NCBI GenBank assembly: GCA_949916125.1
Contig: CATLEJ010000009.1
Location: 1 to 34,310, forward strand
From: an uncultured Oscillospiraceae bacterium
Lineage (GTDB): Bacteria; Bacillota; Clostridia; Oscillospirales; Oscillospiraceae
DNA: 34,310 bases
Direction of reading: 5' to 3'
Shown here piece after piece: positions 28,429-34,310 of this stretch (position 1 is its first letter; each line of letters begins with the position of its first letter). The position numbers and the translations under genes were made by a program. The notes below the pieces were generated by a model. The model saw only the letters and a program-made list of their open reading frames with translations. It was not told where the DNA came from and did not search any database.

Positions 28429-29279
28429 GCGCCCGGTTTGGCCCCGCGGGGAACGCCGAGAATTTCCCCTACAAGTCGTCGGCGGACGCGCCTCGCTGGC
28501 TGAGGGAGATCGGCCTGGACTGCTATGAGTACCAGTGCGGCAAGGGCGTCCACGTGGGGGAGGCCACCGCCCGCAGGGTGGGCGCGGCGGCCGCTGAGCA
28601 CGGCATCGCCCTGTCCCTCCACGCGCCCTACTTCATCAACCTGGCCAACCCAGACCCCGAGGCGCTGCAAAAGACCATCGGCTACATCACCGGGGCCTGC
28701 CTGGTGGCGGACTGGATGGGGGCGCGCCGGGTGGTGATCCACTCCGGGGCCCTCATGGGCCGCACCCGGCGGGAGGCGCTGGACATCGCCCGGCGCTCGT
28801 TGGCGGAGGTCGTCGCCGCCTGCGACGGGGCGGGCTTCGGCCACCTCACCCTGTGCCCGGAGACCATGGGCAAGATCAACCAGCTGGGCGATCTGGACGA
28901 GGTGCTGGAGCTGTGTACCCTGGATGAACGGCTGCTCCCCTGCGTGGACTTCGGCCACCTGTACGCCCGCTCGCTGGGGGCGGACGATGGGGCCGAGGCC
29001 ATGGAGCGGATGCTGAACCGGATGGAGGAGGTGCTGGGCCCGGATCGGGCCTCCCGCTTCCACAGCCACTTCTCCCACATCGAGTTCACCCCCAATGGCG
29101 GGGAGAAGTGCCACCGCACCTTTGCGGACGACGGCGGCTACGGCCCGGACTGGGCGCCCTTAGCGGAAGCGGTGGCAAGGCGGGGGTGGAGCCCCACCTT
29201 CATCTGCGAGAGCGCCGGGACGCAGGCTCAGGACGCGCTGGAGATGAAACGGATCTATCAGGAATTCCTGTCAAATTAA
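28425..29279 (+). CDS. AP endonuclease family 2 / endonuclease IV-like TIM-barrel protein
   Basis: A 284-residue protein with the Nfo-type Zn-dependent barrel. Metal-ligand-like residues in order: LHAPYFINL, VIHSGAL, LCPETMGK, CVDFGHLYAR, HSHFSHIEF and FICESAG. Endonuclease IV cuts DNA 5' to abasic sites. The sequence is diverged from classical Nfo and could have another substrate, as xylose-isomerase-like barrels share this layout. The GTG start lies in the yqeG stop overlap, with GAAGGGGGG upstream; the same frame is open further upstream within yqeG, but that is disfavoured. The next gene follows after 19 bases. Confidence 0.88.
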   Translation: MSARFGPAGNAENFPYKSSADAPRWLREIGLDCYEYQCGKGVHVGEATARRVGAAAAEHGIALSLHAPYFINLANPDPEALQKTIGYITGACLVADWMGARRVVIHSGALMGRTRREALDIARRSLAEVVAACDGAGFGHLTLCPETMGKINQLGDLDEVLELCTLDERLLPCVDFGHLYARSLGADDGAEAMERMLNRMEEVLGPDRASRFHSHFSHIEFTPNGGEKCHRTFADDGGYGPDWAPLAEAVARRGWSPTFICESAGTQAQDALEMKRIYQEFLSN

Positions 29280-29298
29280 ATAAAGGAGATGTTTTCCC

Positions 29299-30360
29299 AT
29301 GACCCATTTTGAAAAAATCGCCGCAAACCTGAACGGCCGCGGCCTGGACGCCATGCTCATCACCAGCGAGCCCGGCGAGTTCTACGCCATGGGCTTCCAC
29401 GGGGAGGGCGCGGCCCTCGTCACCCCGGGCAAGACATGGTACTACACTGACTCCCGGTACATCGAGGCCGCCCAGCAGATCCCCGGGGCGGAGGTCATCA
29501 TGTGGACCACAGAGCACCCCTTCCGCAAGCAGATCGCGGATCTGGTGAAGGAGCACAACATCGCCAAGCTGGGCTTTGAGGAGCGGTATATGTCCGTGGC
29601 CAGCCACACCGACTGGACCCGCGAGGTGGAGGCCGAGTTCGTCCCCGCCTCCGAGCTGCTCACCCAGCTGCGCCAGGTGAAGGACGCGGAGGAGCTGGCC
29701 GCCATGAAGGAGGCCCAGCGCATCACCGACGAGGCCCTGCTGGAGATGCTCAACTTCCTCAGGCCGGGGCTCACCGAGAGCGAGGTGGCGGCGCGGCTCA
29801 CCTACATCATGGCCCGGAAGGGCGCGGAGCGCAACTCCTTCGATCCCATCGTGGCCTGCGGCCCCAACGGCTCCAAGCCCCACGCCATCCCCGGCCCCGC
29901 CGTCATCCAGAAGGGCCAGTTCGTCACCATGGACTTCGGCTGCGTGGTGGGGGGCTACTGCTCCGACATGACCCGCACCGTGGCCATCGGCCAGCCCTCC
30001 GAGGAAATGGAGCTGGTGTACAACACCGTGCTCCGCGCCCAGCTGGCGGGGATCAAAGCCGCCCACGCCGGGGTCACCGGCAGGGAGGTCCACGAGGCGG
30101 GGGCCAAGGTCATCGCCGACGCGGGCTACGGGGACTACTTCGGCCACGGCTTCGGCCACTCCCTGGGTATCGAGATCCACGAGGACCCCGGTTTCCACAC
30201 CCGCAACGACAAGCCCATCCCCGCCGGGGCCCTGCTGTCCGCCGAGCCGGGCATCTACATCCCCGGGAAGTTCGGCGTGCGCATCGAGGACGTGATCATG
30301 CTCACCGAGGGGGGCTGCGTCGACATCACCCGCTCCCCCAAGCAGCTCATTATCCTGTAA
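29299..30360 (+). CDS. pepP: M24B Xaa-Pro aminopeptidase
   Basis: Cytoplasmic metallopeptidase releasing N-terminal residues before proline. The 353-residue protein has a creatinase-like N-terminal domain (about 1-125) and the pita-bread catalytic domain with all five metal ligands: D212 (MDFG), D223 (CSDMTRT), H287 (GHGFGHSLG), E316 (SAEPGIY) and E330 (RIEDV). Further hallmarks are ASHTDWTREVE and ACGPNGSKPHA. The ATG follows AAAGGAGATG with standard spacing. It precedes efp as is common in Clostridia, though efp has its own promoter. pepP and pepQ cannot be told apart with certainty from sequence. Confidence 0.94.
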   Translation: MTHFEKIAANLNGRGLDAMLITSEPGEFYAMGFHGEGAALVTPGKTWYYTDSRYIEAAQQIPGAEVIMWTTEHPFRKQIADLVKEHNIAKLGFEERYMSVASHTDWTREVEAEFVPASELLTQLRQVKDAEELAAMKEAQRITDEALLEMLNFLRPGLTESEVAARLTYIMARKGAERNSFDPIVACGPNGSKPHAIPGPAVIQKGQFVTMDFGCVVGGYCSDMTRTVAIGQPSEEMELVYNTVLRAQLAGIKAAHAGVTGREVHEAGAKVIADAGYGDYFGHGFGHSLGIEIHEDPGFHTRNDKPIPAGALLSAEPGIYIPGKFGVRIEDVIMLTEGGCVDITRSPKQLIIL

Positions 30361-30386
30361 AAAGCGGACACCGCCCACAAACCCTC

Positions 30387-30415
30387 TTGCAATCAACACA
30401 AAGATAGGGTATAAT
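30387..30415 (+). promoter_or_regulatory. Promoter of efp
   Basis: TTGCAA (30387-30392), a 17-base spacer and TATAAT (30410-30415). Confidence 0.82.
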
Positions 30416-30468
30416 GTCTTGATTGATTCTTCGGATGAATAAACTTTCGATATAGGAGGACGATACCA

Positions 30469-31035
30469 ATGGCAATGATCACAGCAGGCGATTTCCGCAA
30501 CGGCGTGACCTTCGAGATGGAGGGCAAGGTCATGCAGGTCGTCGAGTTCCAGCACGTCAAGCCCGGCAAGGGCGCGGCCTTCGTGCGCACCAAGATGAAG
30601 AACGTCATCACCGGCGCCGTCACCGAGACCTCCTTCAACCCCACCGCCAAGTTCGAGCAGGCCTTCGTGGACCGCAAGGACATGGAGTACAGCTACAACG
30701 ACGGCGACCTGTACTACTTCATGGACATGGAGACCTATGAGATGCTGCCCGTGAACAAGGACGTGCTGGGCGACAACTTCAAGTTCGTGATGGAGAATAT
30801 GACCTGCAAGGTCATGTCCTACAAGGGCAGCGTGTTCGGCGTGGAGCCCCCCAACTTCGTGGAGCTGGTGGTCACCGAGTCCGACCCCGGCGTGAAGGGC
30901 GACACCGCCACCAACGTCACCAAGCCCGCCACCCTGGAGACCGGCGCGGAGATCAAGGTGCCCCTGTTCATCAACCCCGGCGACAAGATCCGCATCGACA
31001 CCCGTACCGGCGAGTATCTGGAAAGGTGCAAGTAA
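30469..31035 (+). CDS. efp: Elongation factor P
   Basis: Binds stalled ribosomes and stimulates peptide-bond formation at polyproline stretches. The 188-residue protein has three beta-barrel domains: KOW-like (1-65), the OB domain (about 66-127) and the C-terminal domain (128-188). The tip loop [10 protein letters not shown] carries K34, the residue modified in some bacteria. ATG 30469 has AGGAGGA 9-10 bases upstream. The product begins MAMITAGDF rather than the more common MISAGDF, so the second ATG (30475) is an alternative. GC-rich codon choice is very uniform, consistent with high expression. Confidence 0.97.
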   Translation: MAMITAGDFRNGVTFEMEGKVMQVVEFQHVKPGKGAAFVRTKMKNVITGAVTETSFNPTAKFEQAFVDRKDMEYSYNDGDLYYFMDMETYEMLPVNKDVLGDNFKFVMENMTCKVMSYKGSVFGVEPPNFVELVVTESDPGVKGDTATNVTKPATLETGAEIKVPLFINPGDKIRIDTRTGEYLERCK

Positions 31036-31172
31036 GAAGCGCGGAGAAGCGGACAGTGAGGGAGCTTGGAACGGAGCGAAAGCAAAAGCCCAAGGCCCGC
31101 ATAGCGGGGCTGGGTTTTGCTTGAGCCGCAGTGAAAGCGACCGAACGTCTTGGCCGCTTCGCAGCGTGACAA
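31036..31172. repeat. GC-rich imperfect palindromic repeat after efp
   Basis: Begins at the efp stop and ends at the next ribosome binding site. Contains GCAAAA-G-CCCA (31082-31092) with TGGGTTTTGC (31111-31120), outer GAAGCGG (31046-31052) with CCGCTTC (31154-31160), and AAGAAGCGCGGAG in common with the repeat after the shikimate-kinase-like gene. No ORF or promoter is seen in it. Confidence 0.6.
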
Positions 31173-31182
31173 GGAGTTTATT

Positions 31183-31605
31183 ATGACGATTTCTGAAAAG
31201 GTAGCCTATATCCAGGGCCTGTACGACGGCCTGGGCCTGGACGGGGAAAAGTCCGGCGAGGCCCGGATCCTGTCCGAGGTGCTGGACGTGCTGAAGGAAG
31301 TGGGCCAGCAGCTGGACGGCATGGACGCCGCCATGGACGAGTTCGACGGGGAGCTGGACGCCCTGAGCGACACCGTGGCCGAGCTGGAGGACGCGGTGTT
31401 CGACGACGAGGAGGACGACGACGGCCTTGACGGCTTCGACGGCGACCTGGACGAAGACTTCTTCGAGATCCCCTGCCCCACCTGCGGCGAGGACCTGGTG
31501 GTGGACGACGAGGCCCTGGCCGCCGGGGTGGTGGACTGCCCCGCCTGCGGCGGCAAGTTCGCCCTGTCTTTTGAGGACGGGGAGGACGGCGGGGAGGACG
31601 AATAA
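31183..31605 (+). CDS. CD1247-type protein with C-terminal zinc ribbon
   Basis: A 140-residue acidic protein. The N-terminal MTISEKVAYIQGLYDGLGL with a following helix matches the CD1247 N-terminal domain of Clostridia, recalled from gut Firmicute annotation. A coiled-coil-like helix (about 30-75) and an Asp/Glu-rich linker follow, then a zinc ribbon CPTCGEDL...CPACGGKF. It has an acidic C-terminal tail. Function is unknown; the position just downstream of efp is the usual one for the family. ATG 31183 follows AAGGAG with an eight-base gap; an upstream in-frame ATG lies within the repeat. Confidence 0.86.
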   Translation: MTISEKVAYIQGLYDGLGLDGEKSGEARILSEVLDVLKEVGQQLDGMDAAMDEFDGELDALSDTVAELEDAVFDDEEDDDGLDGFDGDLDEDFFEIPCPTCGEDLVVDDEALAAGVVDCPACGGKFALSFEDGEDGGEDE

Positions 31606-31626
31606 CCCCCGGACACAGCATAGGAG

Positions 31627-31658
31627 AGCCCCCGGAGCGCAGCTCCGGGGGCTTTTTT
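31627..31658 (+). terminator. Strong intrinsic terminator
   Basis: Stem AGCCCCCGGAGC / GCTCCGGGGGCT with a 3-base loop followed by TTTTTT. Confidence 0.95.
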
Positions 31659-31681
31659 CGGAGGATACGGTTCCGCCCCCC

Positions 31682-31710
31682 TTGCGCTGGCATGGTTTTC
31701 CTGATATAAT
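31682..31710 (+). promoter_or_regulatory. Promoter of the shikimate-kinase-like gene
   Basis: TTGCGC (31682-31687), a 17-base spacer and TATAAT (31705-31710). Confidence 0.75.
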
Positions 31711-31772
31711 ATCATATTCCCCTGCGGCCGACGGAGGGCCGTGGGAAAATCCTGGTATTGGGAGAGGGCCGG

Positions 31773-32285
31773 ATGGACAACATAATTTTGATCGGGATGC
31801 CCGGCTCGGGCAAGAGCACCGTGGGCGTGGTGCTGGCCAAGGCCCTGGGGCTGCGCTTCCTGGACGTGGACCTGCTCATCCAGGAGCGGGAGGGGGCCCT
31901 GCTCCAGGAGCTGATCGACAGCCGGGGGGTGGAGGCGTTCCTGGACCTGGAGCGGGACGCCATCCTGTCCCTGGACTGCCGGGGCACGGTGGTGGCCCCC
32001 GGCGGGAGCTGCGTGTGCCGGGAGGAATCCATTGCCCAGATGCGGCGGCTGGGCACGGTGGTTTACCTGAAGCTGCCCCTGGAGGCGGTCATAGGGCGCA
32101 TCCGCAACATGGCGTCCCGGGGCATTGCCCTCTCCCCCGGCCAGACCCTGGCCGACGTGTACCAGTACCGGGCCCCGCTGTACCAGCGGTGCGCCCACAT
32201 CACCGTCCCGTGCGGGGGCCAGAGCCTGACGGACACGGTGGAGGCTGTGAAATGTGCTCTGGCAAGAAGCGCGGAGCCGTCGTGA
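31773..32285 (+). CDS. Shikimate-kinase-like protein with altered substrate pocket
   Basis: A 170-residue P-loop kinase of the AroK fold: Walker A GMPGSGKST (8-16), LDVDLLIQ (the usual D-x-D around 31-33), VVAPGGSCV as the glycine-rich Walker-B-like GG, and lid/R-loop YRAPLYQ. The substrate-binding Arg normally found in the F-R-x-x-E motif is replaced: the sequence reads VEAFLDLE with Leu at 57. Real shikimate kinases rely on that Arg, so the substrate may not be shikimate. No other aromatic-pathway gene is nearby. ATG 31773 is chosen over an upstream TTG. The last few residues are encoded by the intergenic repeat that starts within the gene's end. Confidence 0.72.
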   Translation: MDNIILIGMPGSGKSTVGVVLAKALGLRFLDVDLLIQEREGALLQELIDSRGVEAFLDLERDAILSLDCRGTVVAPGGSCVCREESIAQMRRLGTVVYLKLPLEAVIGRIRNMASRGIALSPGQTLADVYQYRAPLYQRCAHITVPCGGQSLTDTVEAVKCALARSAEPS

Positions 32286-32398
32286 GCAGCGGGCTAAGTC
32301 CGGAGCGGAGCGAATTGGCCGGAGCTGCCAAAGGCGGCGCAGGACAATTTGCGCAGTCGGGGGACTTAGAGCCGCGTCGCGAACAGGCGGAGCATGAC
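32264..32398. repeat. GC-rich imperfect palindromic repeat after the shikimate-kinase-like gene
   Basis: Starts with AAGAAGCGCGGAG, as at 31036, and runs over the gene's stop codon. Inverted pairs include CTAAGTCC (32294-32301) with GGACTTAG (32362-32369) and GCGCA/TGCGC around 32337-32354. The two copies share layout more than sequence. Confidence 0.55.
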
Positions 32399-32438
32399 AA
32401 CAGATGATTATATTTTAAGATAGGACGTAGAAAAGGAC

Positions 32439-34301
32439 ATGAATTTCCGTGACCTGGGGCTCACCGCCCCCATTTTGAAGGCTCTCACCCAGGAGGGCTA
32501 CACCGACCCCACCCCCATCCAGCGCAAGGCCATCCCCCCCGCCCTGGCGGGGCGGGATGTGCTGGGCTGCGCCCAGACGGGCACCGGCAAGACCTGCGCC
32601 TTCGCCGCCCCCATCCTCCAGCGTTTGAGCGGCAAGGCCCCCAAGCCCAGGGTGATCCGCGCCCTGATCCTCACCCCCACCCGGGAGCTGGCCCTCCAGA
32701 TTCAGGACAGCTTCGTGTCCTATGGCCGCAACCTGCCCCTGCGCTCCGCCGTCATCTTCGGCGGCGTGGGCCAGCAGCCCCAGGTGGACGCCATCCGCCG
32801 GGGGCTGGATATCCTGGTGGCCACGCCGGGGCGGCTGCTGGACCTCCACGGCCAAGGGCTGCTGGACCTGTCCCACATCGAGATCTTCGTGCTGGACGAG
32901 GCGGACCGGATGCTGGACATGGGCTTCATCCACGACGTACGCCGGGTGCTGAAGCTACTGCCGGACAAGAAGCAGACCCTGTTTTTCTCCGCCACCATGC
33001 CCCCGGAGGTGATGGGGCTGGTGAACGGCCTGCTCCACGACTATGCCCGGGTGGCCGTGGATCCCGTGTCCTCCCCGGTGGAGGTCATCAAGCAGTCGCT
33101 GTACTACGTGGACAAGGCCAACAAGACCAAGCTGCTGGCCCATCTCATGGAGGAGCGGCACATCACCTCCGCCCTGGTGTTCTCCCGCACCAAGCACGGG
33201 GCCAACCGCATCGCCCAGGATCTGGTGAAGCGGGGCATCTCCGCCGCCGCCATCCACGGCAACAAGAGCCAGACCGCCCGGGTGCAGGCCCTCAGCGACT
33301 TCAAGGCGGGCCGGGTGCGGGTGCTGGCCGCCACCGACATCGCCGCCCGGGGCATCGACATCGACCAGCTCCCCTTTGTGTTCAACTACAACCTGCCCGA
33401 CGTGCCCGAGACCTACGTCCACCGCATCGGGCGGACGGGCCGGGCGGGCCACGAGGGGGAGGCCATCTCCTTCTGCCAGTTCGACGAGAAGGACGAGCTG
33501 AAGGCCATCGAGAAGCTGCTGGGCAAGCCCATCCCGGTGGTGGAGGATCACCCGTATCCCATGGAGAACTTCGACCCGCCCCAGAAGGATAAGCACGGAC
33601 GGCCCGTCAACGCCGAGGACGCGGAGGCCCGGGCCGCGGCCAAGGAGCGCCGCCGCCAGAAGGATGAGGAGAATAAGGCCCGCGCCGAGGAGCGTAAAAA
33701 GGCCGCCGCCCAGGTGGCAGCGGCCCCGGTTCCGCCTGCTTTGGAGGAAGAACCCGGCGCCCCGAAAAAGAAAAAGCGCCGCCGCAAAAAGGGCGGGGCC
33801 GCTCAGGCGGACGCCCCCGTAGTGGAGGCCATGGCCCCGGCGGAGCAGGAGCCGCTGGTTCTGCGGGATAAGCCGATTGGGCGGGGGGTGCGCCAGGGGC
33901 ACATTGAGGACACCCTGCCTGACGATCCCGCTATGCCCGTCACCGACTTCTACAAGCCTAACCCGCTGGACTCTGACGTGATCCTGGATGCCACCGCCCG
34001 GCTGCTGGCCCCCCGGAGGCCTGCTACCCGACCTCAGCCCCAGCCTCAGCAGAAAAAGCAGGAGCAGGAGCCGGTTCGGAAGCAGGGCCGCCAGAAGCCC
34101 CGCCGTCAGGGCAAGAAGCAGGGAGCTCCGGCTCAGCCGGTGAAGGAGCCAGTGTTGCCGCCCTCCCTGTCCGGGAAGCGGAAACGCCGCCGGGACGACC
34201 GGCCCCGGCCCATCGAGGCCGCGCCCCGCTCCGACCGGCAGAAGGACTCCACCCAGCAAAAGAGCCTGATGCGGCCCTACTACCTCCATGACGACGACTG
34301 A
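32439..34301 (+). CDS. DEAD-box RNA helicase with long basic C-terminal tail (RhlE/CshA-like)
   Basis: A 620-residue ATP-dependent RNA helicase. The Q motif is at 1-27 (FRDLGL...DPTPIQ), motif I AQTGTGKT (45-52), Ia PTRELALQ, Ib TPGRLLD, II VLDEAD (151-156), III SAT (184-186), [21 protein letters not shown] and [12 protein letters not shown]. The helicase core ends near 375. The remaining ~245 residues are low-complexity, rich in Lys, Arg, Gln, Pro and Ala ([26 protein letters not shown]), typical of disordered RNA-binding tails in RhlE-like proteins. It probably acts in ribosome assembly or RNA turnover, but the exact paralogue is not determined. ATG follows AAAAGGA. Confidence 0.94.
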   Translation: MNFRDLGLTAPILKALTQEGYTDPTPIQRKAIPPALAGRDVLGCAQTGTGKTCAFAAPILQRLSGKAPKPRVIRALILTPTRELALQIQDSFVSYGRNLPLRSAVIFGGVGQQPQVDAIRRGLDILVATPGRLLDLHGQGLLDLSHIEIFVLDEADRMLDMGFIHDVRRVLKLLPDKKQTLFFSATMPPEVMGLVNGLLHDYARVAVDPVSSPVEVIKQSLYYVDKANKTKLLAHLMEERHITSALVFSRTKHGANRIAQDLVKRGISAAAIHGNKSQTARVQALSDFKAGRVRVLAATDIAARGIDIDQLPFVFNYNLPDVPETYVHRIGRTGRAGHEGEAISFCQFDEKDELKAIEKLLGKPIPVVEDHPYPMENFDPPQKDKHGRPVNAEDAEARAAAKERRRQKDEENKARAEERKKAAAQVAAAPVPPALEEEPGAPKKKKRRRKKGGAAQADAPVVEAMAPAEQEPLVLRDKPIGRGVRQGHIEDTLPDDPAMPVTDFYKPNPLDSDVILDATARLLAPRRPATRPQPQPQQKKQEQEPVRKQGRQKPRRQGKKQGAPAQPVKEPVLPPSLSGKRKRRRDDRPRPIEAAPRSDRQKDSTQQKSLMRPYYLHDDD

Positions 34302-34310
34302 GCGGGGGGG

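Overview
The window looks like the chromosome of a spore-forming, high-GC, gut-type Firmicute, probably an Oscillospiraceae-like Clostridium relative near Flavonifractor, Lawsonibacter or Intestinimonas. The signs are strongly GC-biased third codon positions, Gram-positive ribosome binding sites and sigma-A promoters, a SpoIVB sporulation protease, a reverse rubrerythrin typical of anaerobes, and a CD1247-type protein downstream of EF-P. The genus is inferred from gene content and codon style; no database was searched.

Layout. 1-5.1 kb: proline synthesis (end of proB, proA), a small membrane protein, spoIVB, an HD-domain protein and trmO. 5.15-5.6 kb: a compact convergent RNA/peptide locus read as a type I toxin-antitoxin pair: a short membrane peptide on the minus strand, a ~108-nt antisense RNA on the plus strand, consensus promoters for both, and the same 12-nt sequence at both predicted 5' ends. 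5.65-11.78 kb: an AT-rich ~6.1 kb integrative mobilizable element inserted in the 3' end of the rubrerythrin gene. It carries a tyrosine integrase, an XRE repressor, a secreted SLH protein as cargo, about 1 kb of hairpin-rich noncoding DNA, two small proteins, a pMV158-like oriT and a MobV relaxase. The displaced original rubrerythrin 3' end sits at the left end. The element supplies a replacement 3' end that encodes the same residues with different codons.

11.7-18.8 kb, minus strand: a PerR-like regulator with reverse rubrerythrin (peroxide defence); a CadC-like ArsR regulator, free-standing HMA metal-binding protein, methyltransferase and P1B-type metal ATPase (metal efflux); an ECF sigma/anti-sigma pair; and a histidine kinase with no adjacent response regulator. 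18.8-23.2 kb, plus strand: a polyamine ABC transporter, potA-potB-potCD, with permease and binding protein fused. 23.2-27.8 kb, minus strand: a PfoR-like PTS EIIC protein, three consecutive XRE proteins with membrane segments that share an upstream palindrome, a NiaR-type niacin repressor and a TIM-barrel-like hypothetical. 27.9-34.3 kb, plus strand: yqeG, an endonuclease-IV-like protein, an Xaa-Pro peptidase, efp, a CD1247-like zinc-ribbon protein, a shikimate-kinase-like protein and a DEAD-box helicase with a long basic tail.

The most novel parts are the rubrerythrin-targeting element, the RNA/peptide locus beside it, the structured noncoding segment inside the element, and the three membrane XRE genes with shared operators.
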